The position numbers and the translations under genes were made by a program. Shown here in pieces: positions 12,268-23,689 of a stretch of 64,000 nt of DNA. The stretch covers positions 7,262,501 through 7,326,500 of the forward strand of contig WPIO01000013.1 of assembly GCA_009760855.2 (NCBI GenBank). Direction: 5' to 3'. The DNA comes from Cristatella mucedo (Eukaryota > Bryozoa > Phylactolaemata > Cristatellidae). Under the pieces are notes generated by a model that was not told where the DNA came from, searched no databases, and saw only the letters and a list, made by a program, of their open reading frames with translations. The first letter of the stretch is position 1, and every line of letters starts with the position of its first letter.

Positions 12268-12520
12268 TATTACAGAATTTAGTGGGTCTTTATGATTCGT
12301 CTTTGCGTGCTTGTTCACGCTGACACCGTGTCTGCTGCTACTAACCATAACTATATGCTGATCCTTTGAATGTCACATCAAACAATGTTATGCTTGATGA
12401 CATTGCAAATGTTACCACTAATAAGTTGGTCATGCTTTCTGTACAGCATCTGTAAAAAGCCTAGAAAAAGATTCAGTTCTCTGAAGATGCTATACTATGT
12501 AATAATAATATTCTTATTAC
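12268..12520 (+). mobile_element. L2-clade LINE, family A 3' end (right arm of an inverted pair)
   Basis: Contains GAATTTAGTGGGTCTTTATG, ATTCGTCTTTGCGTGCTTG, CTGACACCGTG, and the tail AAAAAGCCTAGAAAAAGATT, CAGTTCTCTGAAG, AATAATAATATTCTTATT. It is diverged but keeps the family A order. Confidence 0.75.
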
Positions 12521-14099
12521 ACAAATTGTCCACATGTAAAATATGGTTCTCTCTCTCTCTTTCTCACCTATTCAGTACTACGACATCCCGTGCAGGCATG
12601 CGAGAGATATGCTTGCCACTGGGGGCTGCTGAAAGAGGTCTGCCTGGCTTATTTGCAACTCAATCGCCTATGCAGTCTTTCCCTTAACAACTGAATCACG
12701 ACAACCAAACCTGAAGCCTCAAACATTGCGACAAACACAATGAGCGTGGCAAGTGAATAGCAGTAATGCTTCCAATGGAGTTATTCTAGGCTGAGTGAAT
12801 GGATCTTGCAATAGAGGGTGGTGGGGGTGGGGGCTCGAGATCCTTCCATTTCTTGTTGATAGATCCCCAGTATGGGCTAAGTAGGCGAAGCAGTTTTTTT
12901 AGAGACTCGGAGCGTTTGTAGCAATCTTAACGCTATGCTCTTTTACTTTCGATGCTTAAGCCATACACGAATGTCCCTGGACTAAGCCCTCACTTGACTT
13001 TGCATTTTGTCACATAATCTCAGCATCTGAGCTGCCAAAAGACACACTGCTCATGCACCTAAGAAGCAGGAACTTTCTGCTGATGACAAATCCAGCTTTT
13101 TAAAGGGAAGTCGAGGTTCCTACAAGATGTTTACCCGATCGACATACGAGAAGACATAATTGAGTGACATTCTGGTCTAGCAATCTGGTCTATTTTTTAC
13201 CTTTCGTTTGTGTGAAAATTGCAATATTTCTCAAAAGTGCATACACTGTAATAGAAAACCGTTCAACGATTCAGGCTCTCGTAGGGCTGTCGAAACGTGG
13301 CACGCACACGTTACTCAAGCTATCTTCTTTGTCATAACACAGTATCTTCATAAGGTATTTTTCAATGTTCTAATCAGGGTTCTTAACCGTAACGCAAAGG
13401 AGAAGAGATGTCATTAAGTCAATATGGTAGCTTCGGCACAGCAGCCCACATCATAAGCAGTTGGAGTAGTAGCAGTCTCGGAGCCTGCATTGCGGCCTAT
13501 GCCAGTGCTGGTCTGTTCATGTGACCGTCCTTCACATCCTTAAGATTCACCATGTGGTAGGGTCGTTCCTGTTACCGGCATTAGCATATTGAAATCCCAT
13601 ATCTCAATTAATGCAGCATTACACACAGTATAGTTATTCGGATTTTATCTCGCTTTTAATTAGCCACACAAATTGTTCCATACATGCACCTACCGACAGA
13701 TAAGAGCCGCCCAGATCTCCCAAAGCTTACTGCTGAATAAATTCAGAATGAATTTAGTCAGAGTTAACTTATGAGTCAGCTTATTGGCGCTTCCAATGCT
13801 TGCTTTGTCTGCCGTCTCAAAATATATTATTTTCTGTGAAGGCGTTACACATTTCCTCAATGTTTGCTTTGGCCTAATTTAGATTGAAAGCTATACTCCA
13901 GTCTTACTCTCACTAGTAATGCCAGATGCAATAAGACTAGGACAGTACCGTGAATAGCCTCGAGTTACCAACAACTATCTTCTACTCCAAGTGTAGCAGC
14001 CACTTAGTCATGGCCTTCTGAAGTTTTGGGCCGAGATGTATGCATACACACGTGTGATTGCAGATCTTACTAGGGAGTAGGGAAATGGTGTACGGTAAA
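12521..14099. other. No recognised feature (1.6 kb)
   Basis: Mixed AT-leaning sequence without a convincing frame, repeat family or RNA gene. A 69-codon frame at 13,208-13,417 has no motif. Confidence 0.5.
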
Positions 14100-14262
14100 G
14101 ATCAGCTGATTTAGCAGCCTCATCCATGTAGCAGCAAATGAGCCATATCTGCTTTCAACGTTGGCATCAATCAATGTAGATTTGCCTGCTGTCGGTCTCG
14201 AACCCCCACAATAATGGACATTGGCATCCCTTAAGCTCGTGCGATGCTCCGGATGTGCCGAG
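14100..14262 (-). mobile_element. SINE S1, diverged copy
   Basis: On the minus strand: CGAGCTTAAGGGATGCC head, B-box-like GGGGTTCGAGACC, then body and the end GATGAGGCTGCTAAATCAGC. The middle is diverged. Confidence 0.7.
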
Positions 14263-15125
14263 TAGCACCAGCCACGGTTGGTTGGCTCAGGGTTCTGCCT
14301 CCTTCAAATTTTCCTGGCTACGCCGGTGGGTGTTCAAACTAGGCTCACTAACCACACCCAGGCATAATCAGAAGTAAGCTGTTCTAGATCGCTATGAATA
14401 GGTGTGGTGGCTCCGAAACTATCGACTTATACGAATAACACATAGCAGTTACAGCTGATTGTTTGTCCTCACAGCTTTTGCTAACAAATGCTAACAAGAC
14501 TCGCACCTCGAAGCATGGCTAAAGAGTCGTGGAGGCAGCCTCAAATGCACGAAGGTTCGCCGACGACTGCGGGAGAAGACTGCAATTAATATCCCCTAGA
14601 TTTCAGTAATAAGTTTATGTGTTTTTTAGCTATATTTTCTCTGACAGCTCAAGAGGGCGACCGGACTCAAAGAAACCTGGCAGGAAACTCGCAGGAAACT
14701 GACTGATCGTCACTTTTGATGCTCTTTTTAAAATATGTTTTGACACATCCGATTCCTAACAATCTTAACTCAGGAACTGCTTGTAATCTCAACCCCAGTG
14801 AGGCGGTGGTAGTCTGAGCAAGCTATCGGCTCACACCAGTTGTGGCAGTAAGCGAATAGAGTGCAGGAACTTGAACTCTTGCATTACCCAGAAGGCACGA
14901 GCAGATGCAGCCAACACGTGATCATTAGTAACAGGAACACAAGTTATTTTTTGACGTGCAAATGTGCACTGATGCAAGCTGCTATGAACATTTGATTAAT
15001 CGTATAGCAGATCCCAGCAGGCCGACGATCCTTCGGGCCATGCTAGCACAACTTGGTTTGATACAGCATGGTTTGGCTGTTTGACTGTAGGTGGGTAGCG
15101 ACCACATTCTCTAAAGACAGTGGCC
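14263..15125. other. No recognised feature
   Basis: No repeat family or coding region recognised. Confidence 0.45.
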
Positions 15126-15491
15126 TTCCTTCCTGAGAGTTTACTGATCCCGATCCTTTGTCTCTCATTTGCATCGCCTTTTTATCTCCTGCCCTTTCTA
15201 CTCCCTCTCCGTGTCGGCCTCTGCCTGTCTGTCTGTCTCTTCTCATCATTCCCCCATTCTCTACTCGAGGCTTCCCCTTTTTTCTCCCTTTTCTTTTCCG
15301 TCCTGTCTTCTTCCATCTGTATCTCTATTGTTCTACCATTCTCACGGGATCCCTCTATACTCTCTCAATCCTCCTCTATCTGCTTCAGTCTACCGCTCTC
15401 TTTCTGCTCTACTCTATCTCGTCTCACTTTTCCTTGCTCTCATGTCTCTTTCTATCTCTGTCCATTAATCTCTATTTCCTCTCTCTTTCTC

Positions 15492-15573
<82 letters not shown>

Positions 15574-15745
15574 CCCCATTTCTTTCTCTCTCTATATTTT
15601 CTCTTTCATCCTCTCACTTCCTCTCTTCATGTACGTCCCACCCCCTCTCTCTTTCTCTCTCCACCTCTCTCCCTCTCTTCCCCCTCTCTCTTCCTCCACT
15701 CCCCCTCTCTCTCCCTCTCTCTCTCTCCCCCTCTCTCTTTCCAGC
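15126..15745 (+). repeat. Polypyrimidine tract with (CT)n core
   Basis: About 620 bp of almost pure C/T on the plus strand, with a perfect (CT)n run at about 15,497-15,570. Frames of more than 200 codons here (Ser/Leu/Phe-rich) follow from composition and are not genes. Confidence 0.95.
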
Positions 15746-15899
15746 AACCAAGTTAAGATTTTTTGTTTTGCCCTCGAGGTATATCTTTTCCATTGGCTAG
15801 CACATCCTCTCACAAAATATCACTGAAGCACTCTCCTGTATCATTGTCGCTTAGCATCTGATATATAATCTACTAATTTGCTGACATTTTAAGCTGCGT

Positions 15900-15995
15900 A
15901 TTATATCTTTTTCAGCATCCAAAAAATGCCTCGAATGAGATTTAGTTCTCTTTGGCACTTTACAAACTTATTATTTTTATTGTTATTAGTATTAC
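15900..15995 (+). mobile_element. L2-like or S2-like 3' tail remnant
   Basis: AAATGCCTCGAATGAGATTTAG, GTTCTCTTTGGCACTTTAC and an ATTATTTTTATTGTTATTAG tail resemble the 3' stem-loop of S2/L2. The upstream part is not recognisable. Confidence 0.5.
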
Positions 15996-17689
15996 CTTGC
16001 TATTGTATTTGGCTCCCGGACATAGCAAATGCAGCATACACAAGCAGAATGGCTGCACGTCTATCGGCAGGACGACTGGGCTGAACTCGGCTGAGGGACT
16101 GCAAAGATGCATCAACAGAAGCTACAGAAAGAGGCTGAACAAGACAGAGGAGGCAGCCACTCTGACGTGTCTTTCGAGAAGGAGCATGCAGCAAGAGGTT
16201 GGACGCTTGGACTTCTGTGCTGCTGCTTGGCTGACTGTACGAGTTCGGATCAAAGCAGGAATAGTTGCCTACACTAAATGACTCATTGTGAAAACTGTGG
16301 ACATTAACCTTCCCGGCTAGTGCTGTGGTCAGCTGACTGCACCTGGTGCCAATTCCATTTTTACTATGTCCTGCTTTCCGGGTGGCTCCGAGATGCCATT
16401 TGTTTGGATTTCAAAGCCGGGCTGCTCATTAGCTTCATTAGCAGCCTGTACCGGGCCGGGTCCGGCAGCCGGTTCAGCCCGAGCTTTGTCCAGCGGGGAT
16501 CATTATTCAAGATCCCAGCAAAGGCTCAGACAATGGCTCGTGCAGCATGAACGGGGAAGTTATTGGTTCGCCGATTTTATTGAGCAGTAGTAGTGACCGC
16601 TGGCCGAGGGGGGGGGGGGCAAAGATGCACCGAGTTGTGCACAGCCGGCTGCCCGCTGTTCGCAGCCAGCCGCCGCGAGTTCTCCTGCGCCATGCAAGCG
16701 AGTGCCCACCTGCGCTCCACCTCCTCCTCCTCCTCCTCCTTCTCGCTGTTGGACAAACAGGCGTCGTCGTGGCAGTGGTGCCACGGTTAAAACAAGCACA
16801 GCTGTGTGGATGCGGGAGTCGTTGGCCGCGCAGCACAATGCAGTTTGGATTGCTCTATATTGGCAAAAGAGGAAAGTGGTCGGCATGTAAGCCCGAAGGT
16901 GCCCAAAGTCGGGCTGACTCACCGTCCGATCCTCTCGTGCCATGCGAGGCTGCTATCAGCAGCCTCACATGGCAAGTGCTTGCTCAACTTCCACAGCTGC
17001 AGTAGCGGTGAGCTGAAGATGACACTTGAACGTTATCGATAAAAACTGACCTCAAAACGTATGCATTCAATTAGTGCAGAATGGTGTACCTGAACTGTTC
17101 GTAGATAACCCGACTGGAGAGCTTTAAGAACTACAACAAGACTGAGAGATGCTACTGAAAGTCCGTCGATCGGCTCATGTGGGATAACAACCTGCTCCAG
17201 CAGGATATGCTTAGCAAGTGGCAAGCCTCGTGCAGAACTGGCGCCAGTGTCTCCAGACCTGCTCCGCCTCAAGTCACACAAACACGAAGGCCCTAAGATG
17301 TGAGCGAACTGTGGCTGCCCAGTCCGAAACTTGGCAAACGTCATGGTTGCCATGGCAATCAGCCACCGATGACCCAGCTGTGTGCAGCTTCTGAGCCTGC
17401 CTGCCAGCCTTGCACGGATTCGTTGGGCAGTCGCCCTCGAGGACGTGCTACCGTGCAAGTAATGAGCTGAGGCACCGACGGTGGCTCAGCTCAAACCCGA
17501 TCAGACTCTTTGGCGCACATGAATGTATTATGTGCCTGCTAAGGTTAGGTGCCACGGAAACCGTCTAAAATGTCCTTGAACACGAAATGCCAGCGATTAT
17601 GACCGGGCTCTAATTTTGAGCAGGAGATCGCTTATGAAATAGGAAATATCCGCCGCGATAAGCACATTTATCGCCCTCGGGTCTTAGCA
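15996..17689. other. Unassigned region, GC-rich between 16,560 and 16,830
   Basis: Holds a 12-G run (16,608-16,619) and a CTC triplet run (about 16,722-16,742). A 152-codon plus-strand frame (16,547-17,005) includes a Leu-run from the CTC repeat that imitates a signal peptide. A 141-codon minus-strand frame lies at 17,033-17,458. I recognise neither protein. CpG density is locally raised, so a promoter is possible but not shown. Confidence 0.4.
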
Positions 17690-17846
17690 CAGGGATAAGG
17701 TGCTCGCTGTTCACGAACCAGGTCGGAGGTTCGAGACCAGAAGTTGGCGTTCCTTTATTGCCCACTGCAAGATGTGGTAACAGCTGTCAAGGCTCTTCTG
17801 CAGCTATACAAATGAGGCTGTTAAATCAGTTAATTATTTATTTATA
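17690..17846 (+). mobile_element. SINE S1, well preserved
   Basis: Head GTCTTAGCACAGGGATAAGG, CACGAACCAGGTCGGAGG, B box GGTTCGAGACC, body CCTTTATTGCCCACTGCAAG, GGCTCTTCTGCAGCTATAC, and the 3' end ATGAGGCTGTTAAATCAG. A useful reference copy for the lagging-box head type. Confidence 0.88.
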
Positions 17847-17904
17847 AGCAGTATGATATTTACTCATGCTACTTCGCAAAGTGAGATCATCCTGCCTTTG
17901 AGCT

Positions 17905-17992
17905 GTAATAATAATAATAAAAATATTTGCTTAAACCACAAAAGATCTAGACCTCTTTCTAAGCACATTATATATGCTGGAAAGCTTTCACT
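17905..17992 (-). mobile_element. L2-clade LINE 3' tail remnant
   Basis: AATAATAATAATAAAAATATT then GACCTCTTTCTAAGCACATT and ATATGCTGGAAAG, which is the minus-strand order of the family A tail. Short and diverged. Confidence 0.5.
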
Positions 17993-18620
17993 CTGGGGAA
18001 ATAAGAGAGCTCATACTATCTTGCCATCTGTATACATGATCAGACCTGTGTACATGATGTGTATCTGCTGTCTCGATGTGAGGTGCATTGGCTTGCACTG
18101 CATCTCTAGCCCACTAATTGGTAGAATTCAGAGATGGGTTTACTCAAGCAGAGCAGTGTACTGCCAAGGTACAGCACATAGCTATCCAGCCGAGAGGTTG
18201 TAGTGCTTTCACGGTATAAATTCCGTATTCAGGCAGGGCAGAGATTGTGACACATTTCGAAGTGATTCTACTCTTTAATTTTTTCAGCCGATTGAAGTTT
18301 GCATCGTCTGGTGGCAAACTGCATTCTTTGACTTAACAACTTATTTTCAAATACAGGCCAACTAGAAAGCCTTTGACCACCGGACTGAGTGCTGAATGAA
18401 TTTCTCCTCTTCCAGCATCCAGGAGCGATCGTTGTACTTCCAAGTTGGCCAGCCAGCCAATGGTCTACCTGTTGAGTTACCATGGCTACCGTATCTTCGA
18501 CATTCATCATAGTGCTTGGAGCCCTGGTATCAAATTTCCACTGTACTCACTCGCTCCAGCCGGCTGCATCTCTGCACGCTGCCGGCATGCACGTGCAGGC
18601 TATTAGTAGGGACTCCTAGT
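17993..18620. other. No recognised feature
   Basis: No coding region or repeat recognised. Confidence 0.45.
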
Positions 18621-18967
18621 CGGATCGCTAGATGGCTGCCTGGTAGTTGAGTTTCTGGCGTGCTATCAATATTTAATTGGATCATCATATCATCATATTA
18701 TCATTATTATATATCTCATATAATATTTATCGATATATATGATATCGCTATCACATCATATTATCATTGTTATATATCACATATAATGTTTATCGCTATA
18801 TATGATATCGCTATCATATCGCTATCATGTAGATCGCTAGATGGCCTGGCAGTTGAGTTTCTGGCGTGCTATCAATATTTATAAATATTTATTTATATAT
18901 CATATATCATTATTATATATCTATTTATATATCAATATCAATATTTAATTGGATCATCATAGCTTGC
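18621..18967. repeat. AT-rich nested duplication
   Basis: The block GATCGCTAGATGG...GTTGAGTTTCTGGCGTGC, followed by TATCAATATTTA, occurs at about 18,621 and again at about 18,830. The end ATTTAATTGGATCATCAT recurs at 18,667 and 18,942. Between them lies a tandem duplication of a roughly 63-bp AT-rich unit (TATCATT...TATATATGATATCGCTATCA). Confidence 0.8.
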
Positions 18968-19724
18968 TCTTCACTCGCGGGCTCCAGATTCCCTGTAGCT
19001 CATGGAATCCGAACTTCGAGCAGGCAGCTGGATTCCAGAGTAGCCAGGGTTCGGCTATATATACAGATAGCTGTCCCGGAAACACCGGTGCCTGCAAGCA
19101 CCGAAGCGAAAGGACTAGTCAAGAATTTGGCAAGGAAACTTCAAAGGGGAGGGCTGAACCTGGATTTTGCCCGAGCCAGTCGTTCACGGTGGGTGGCGCG
19201 GCCCATTTTATGGGATAACCGCCCCGGTTCAATGAGGTTGCAGCGTTGCAGCACCCAGGCGTCGCTCCTTCTAGCCAATGACTCTGACGAGAGCCCATGA
19301 CGATAGCCCTTCCCGCCCGTCCATTTTATGCTTGTCATTAGTAACAGGCATAAAGCACTTGTCCCCAGTAAGGACACATACATTGCTGACCTACCATCTA
19401 CTGGAGCTAGTGATTTTAAAAAGAATGGTGATACCTATGTGTAACGACCTAAGAAAGTTAAAACCTCCACCTATGTGCATCACACAAAATAAAAAAGAAG
19501 CACATCAGCTGATTAGTCATATTAGTAATAATAACAGGCACAACTGCAGAACTCTTTGGTACATAAAGGACATTCACATTTGACAGTGCTAGAGGCTGCG
19601 AGGAGCAGGTGGCTTTTTAGCTTTGGCTTCAATGCAGTCATGTAAAAAATGTCGTGATGTCTGTCAGTCGGTATTGAGTACTAGGCTATGATAATAAGAA
19701 CGGCAATACTAATTATAGTAATAA
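18968..19724. other. No recognised feature
   Basis: Short frames only; no family recognised. Confidence 0.45.
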
Positions 19725-20262
19725 TAATAGTCACAAGGCATTTTGCCAGTAACCATATGCAATTTTAATCTCTTGCTAAACACTTTACATGTGCCATATA
19801 GAAAGCATGTCAATTGGTTAAAGATGACGAGCACAGTGTCAGCATGCATAAGCGTACAAAGGACAATTTATACAAATCCAGCAAATGTTATGAGGAGTTG
19901 GCGGTTTTTAGCTTCTTTCTTATTGTCTCGTCAAATTAGGAGTGCTGCGGTGCCATTCGGGGGAGGGGTGAGCTTTTGGCTTTGGGAGCATGTGAACAGA
20001 AGGCGAGATCTCCGACGGACTTGAGGCTGGTTAGAGGCAAAGTTGAATGATTTGAGTCGGAAAAGCGGGTGGTAACATGCCTGGCCTGATTGGAAAATAG
20101 GATCTCGGAAAGGTAGGTTGGAGTCAGAGAGAATGCAGGGACCTAAAAGTGAGTGACAGAACCTTGATGTCGATATGGCTGCTTGATGGGAAGCCAGTGC
20201 GCAGGTCGGTGAGAAGTGGTGCAGGCAGGCAGCTTCTGCATCTATGACAGACAACCCTGGCT
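19725..20262 (-). mobile_element. L2-clade LINE, family A, diverged
   Basis: Minus-strand (ATT)n tail, 3' UTR blocks (GTCAGCATGCATAAGCG) and ORF2 C-terminal sequence. Scrambled frames still show HHFSPTCALASHQA, which is the family A region HITPLLADLHWLPVKQ read out of frame. Several indels, so an old copy. Confidence 0.8.
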
Positions 20263-21002
20263 GCAGACATTTTCCATTTAACTGCTTGCTGCATGCACAT
20301 ATATATACCGACGGTAGTGTCTCTCTTTACATAATAACAAAAATGTAATAGGGACGGTATATTGTTAACCTAACAGCGAATGTTGACTGCTATAATCTCT
20401 GCCAATATGGCTAGCATGAACAAAAAACAGCAGACGACTAAGACCCTGAAATATGAGACCTTAGCTATTGATATGTATAACGTGAGCACACATTACATCT
20501 GCAGTACAATGCGAAATCACTGAGCAATGCAGCTAATACTTGCCATTCAAGACATTGTTTTGCTCTACCTGAAGATGTCCGCAGAGGATACTATAAATCA
20601 CAGCTAAACGTCTCGGTCAAACAGATCACTGAAATTACTCTAAGATAGCCATTGCCATGGTCAAGTCGTTGACTGCTCTGGGGAAAGAATGCATTCTGCA
20701 CCTTTAACAATATTGTCTTTGTTTAAGGGGCAGCTGGAGCCAGAAGGTTACTGCTTGCTATCAATGTGCTCATTCGTATGGTCACATATGGCTGCTTGAT
20801 GAAAATGGGGAGTGATATGGAAAATTAGCCGATGAGTACTCAGCATCACCATGTAGTTGCTCTGGTTGGAATTTGAAACAGAGGATTTGAAAGCCTTTAC
20901 TGCGATACCGGCACAGAAGAACCCTTTAAAAATCTCATTCATAATAATGGCAGTCATAGACTCCAACTTCTGCACACGAACAGGATGCAAGTGTAGGTCA
21001 CA
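20263..21002. other. No recognised feature
   Basis: No coding region or repeat recognised. A 80-codon minus frame at 20,748-20,990 has no motif. Confidence 0.45.
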
Positions 21003-21092
21003 TAAAAATGCAGAAGCAACAGCAAAAGCAGCAGCAGAAGCAACATCAAAAGCAGCAGCAGCACTAGCAGCAGCAGCAGAAGCACGAGCAGT

Positions 21093-21139
<47 letters not shown>

Positions 21140-21158
21140 TAGCAGCAGCAGCAGGTCA
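21003..21158. repeat. (AGC)n triplet repeat, imperfect
   Basis: About 155 bp of AGC with AGA, ACA and AGT interruptions. Frames through it read poly-Ala or poly-Leu and are not genes. Confidence 0.95.
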
Positions 21159-21939
21159 CTGCATGCTGCTCGACTCTCACATACTGCACTTTCCCATGCT
21201 GATACAACTGATCACTACTGCCTATTCTAAATGGTGTCCTCCCTCACTTCAGGCCATGCTATAAGATTGAGTGAAGTTGAGTTGTGATTACTTTTTCTGC
21301 CACACTTGGTACAATGGTTACAGAATAGGACAGAGAATGATACCATGGACTTACTGCCTGGATTTACATAAATGTTCTCAAAGGGGCTTATGCATGACCT
21401 TTCCTGAATCGGCCTTACACAGCAGAGGCTGGAAGCTATCGGCTGTGCTTTTATGGGGCGAACCATGTAGGCTACACCAGGGAGTCTTCATGAGTTGCTT
21501 CTTTGTAGGCCACACATTAGGCAGCACAGGAGCGGTAGGGCTTAGACCCAAAGCGATTCCGCTAATGTAAGGCGACTTACAAGTGGTGACAGCAGCTGAA
21601 GCTGCAAGGTTACACGTATTGACAGTTCGCTGGGATTTTTAAATGAACAACTGCAGATCTGTGAAATCAGATGCTACTCGATGTGCCATTCTGCATCTCA
21701 AACTATTTACCTCCCCTAAATGGCCCTTGCTCAGCTTGCAAGCTTGTGGAGTCGTCGTTCATGGGTGCACTCCACTCAAGCTTTGCCCGAGCTTTATCTA
21801 TGCAGTGGTGGCTGGAGGACCCCCATGAGCAGCTCGGACGGATTCATTCAGAGAGGCTCCTTTTAACAGGCGGTGGCTGAATGCTGCCGCCCTGTCTCAT
21901 CCAGCAGCCCAGTACCCATGCGGAGCTCCGAAGGGGTAC
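21159..21939. other. No recognised feature
   Basis: Short overlapping frames without recognisable domains. Confidence 0.45.
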
Positions 21940-22665
21940 TACGCTCTCGGACCTTAGTTGTTATCCATGTATATCTATCCTCTGGGGAAAGTGATTAAGA
22001 CTCCTGGAATCAGGGCTATCACTTGATTTCTGGAGATGCCCAGCTGTATTTGTCGTTTAAACCGTCAAAATCGGCTCCAGCCACTGACAAACTGAATGCC
22101 TGCTTTCCACTCATGGATATCAGTCGATTTCCTTAAATTGAACGATGATACAACACAAGTTCTACTCACAAGACACAAGACCTAGGATGCCGCTGGCCGA
22201 GGAGACATTGCACTCTTAATAGGTAATGCTGTTGTGCGAAAATTACTTCGTGCTCAGAGCTTACGTATCGTTTTTGAGATGCTTAAATTTTGTGAGTTTT
22301 CTTAAAAAGACCATCTATTGCACGGCTAGCCATCACGTCTAATCCACATCAAAGATTAAGGACTGTCTAATATGGTGACTTGCAAGAAATCCAACGAGTT
22401 ACCTGGTGTTGCCTAGGCTGGATTGCTGCAATTTCATTTTGGCTGGGCTACCAAAAAAACTATCAGGCCACTGCAGCTGGTGATGAATGTGGCTGGAAGG
22501 CTATTCAACACATCCCCGAGGTTCAGCCACATGTCTCCTCTGCTGAAAAAGCTGCTACGACTCCCAGTTGATCAACTAATACTAAGTAAAGTTCTAACGC
22601 TCACCCGCAAGGCCCATCATGGCTTGGCTCTTTCATCAAGGCTGCACACAATAATATTGTTATTG
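21940..22665 (+). mobile_element. L2-clade LINE, family B, RT core to thumb
   Basis: Parallels 48,700-49,360: CTCTGGGGAAAGTGATTAAG, then the degraded YxDD motif region, CAGCTGTATTTGTCGTTTAA, TTCCTTAAATTGAACGATGA (FLKLND), and AAGGCCCATCATGGCTTGGC (KAHHGLA). The coding frame is lost by indels and stops. Confidence 0.85.
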
Positions 22666-22681
22666 TATTCAATTTTCTGAT

Positions 22682-22830
22682 GTTCAACAATAAATACTTG
22701 CAATATTTAATTTCAAAATACGCTCTATTGTAATGTCTAATTCCAAAATACAATATATTGAAATAGTCAATTAACAAAATACAATATATTGTAATATTTC
22801 ATCTGACCAATGCAATATATTGCACATCGT
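22682..22830. repeat. AT-rich array with CAATATATTG palindromes
   Basis: Diverged tandem units of about 30-36 bp. The perfect palindrome CAATATATTG occurs at 22,751, 22,782 and 22,813. It also occurs at 23,513 and 23,544 on the other side of the hAT fossil. Confidence 0.8.
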
Positions 22831-22914
22831 ACGTTGCAATGTTTTTCTCTGTGCTTTCAGCAATAATCTTCATATTCCCGTTCGTTCTCTTCGTTGGCTG
22901 TCTCGGAGACTTTT

Positions 22915-23245
22915 TCAATCACTATCAATGCGACCAGAGCCAAAAGCCACAGTGACTTGTTTTTATTCAGAAAAGGCAGCGCCTTCAACGTTCTGGGTTG
23001 CAAACTATGCCGGTACGGACAAAACAGTTGCTTCGCCACGGGGAAAAGTCTCTCCACCTCATTTGATGTTGGAAGAAAGAAGCGGGCGTTGATGTATTTG
23101 CTGCATGCTTTCTTCTCTTCAAATTTTTTTCGCTTGAGTGCTCGCTCAGCAAAAGACAATTGAGCATCATTATTTGCAGCGTTTTCTGCGTCCGGAGATA
23201 CAGGCAGCAACAATTGCTCAACAGCACGTTTTTCATGAATTGTCA
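22915..23245 (-). pseudogene. hAT transposase, C-terminal dimerisation domain (fragment)
   Basis: The minus strand encodes a stretch with KYINARFFLPTSNEVERLF followed by a CPYRHSLQP...LPFLNKNKSLW segment. This matches the hAT C-terminal dimerisation domain: a Pro-Thr-Ser-Asn...Glu-Arg-Phe/Leu-Phe core, then Arg, and a terminal Leu-Trp. The preceding 25 residues are Lys/Glu-rich, as usual for the linker. Only the last part of a transposase of about 600 residues is present. The DDE-type catalytic residues and terminal inverted repeats are not visible, so the element is dead. The frame is interrupted upstream by an L2 tail at 23,246-23,335. Confidence 0.8.
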
Positions 23246-23335
23246 AAGTGTTCTCCTTGCTTGTTTTTAAGCGCCTAGAGAGAGATTAAGTTCTCTGAGG
23301 GCGCTTCATCAAGTGAATTATTATTATTATTATCT
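23246..23335 (+). mobile_element. L2-clade family A tail inserted in the hAT frame
   Basis: About 90 bp: TTTTTAAGCGCCTAGAGAG, TTAAGTTCTCTGAGGGCGC and TTC, then (ATT)n to 23,335. The hAT reading frame is present on both sides, so this is an extremely 5'-truncated LINE insertion into the old transposase. On the minus strand the tail is read as a run of Ile. Confidence 0.88.
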
Positions 23336-23490
23336 TGACGATGGCCGTTTCCAAATCTTTGCTGTGGATGATATCTGCATCGTTACCAACATAGTGGTAG
23401 AAGGTAAACTCTGGGTATGAGTCAATGATCGATTGGAATAAAACAACCAATTCTGTAATGGACATGTCACATCTCTGCAGCGATACACTA
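23336..23490 (-). pseudogene. hAT transposase fragment upstream of the insertion
   Basis: The minus strand encodes LVVLFQSIIDSYPEF, then NDADIIHSKDLETAIVK. This is the segment normally found just before the hAT dimerisation domain, ending in a motif of the type (F/L)E(S/T)AIVK. It joins the fragment at 22,915-23,245 across the L2 insertion. No more N-terminal transposase sequence follows at higher coordinates. Confidence 0.72.
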
Positions 23491-23491
23491 T

Positions 23492-23584
23492 ATACTGTCA
23501 AGCAATCCAGCACAATATATTGATACTGTCAAGCAATCCAGTACAATATATTGATACTGTCAAGCAATCCAGTACAGCATATTG
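23492..23584. repeat. Three tandem 31-bp units
   Basis: Units at 23,492-23,522, 23,523-23,553 and 23,554-23,584. Each begins ATACTGTCAAGCAATCCAG and ends with CAATATATTG (the third reads CAGCATATTG). Units 1 and 2 differ at one base. There are no spacers of a CRISPR type. Confidence 0.92.
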
Positions 23585-23689
23585 TTATGATCACCGAAAT
23601 CAGCATAATGTGTTTTATAATGTATTGTAGTCAATATATTTCAGTATATTTGATCTACAATGTATTGTTGCGAAGCCTTGTCTTTTATA

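Noticed and set aside
15120-15826. Plus-strand frames of 222 and 226 codons
   Set aside because: Ser/Leu/Phe/Pro composition follows from the polypyrimidine tract; no domain and two frames open at once.
23492-23584. CRISPR-like direct repeats
   Set aside because: Three directly adjoining 31-bp units without spacers in an animal genome; a simple tandem repeat.
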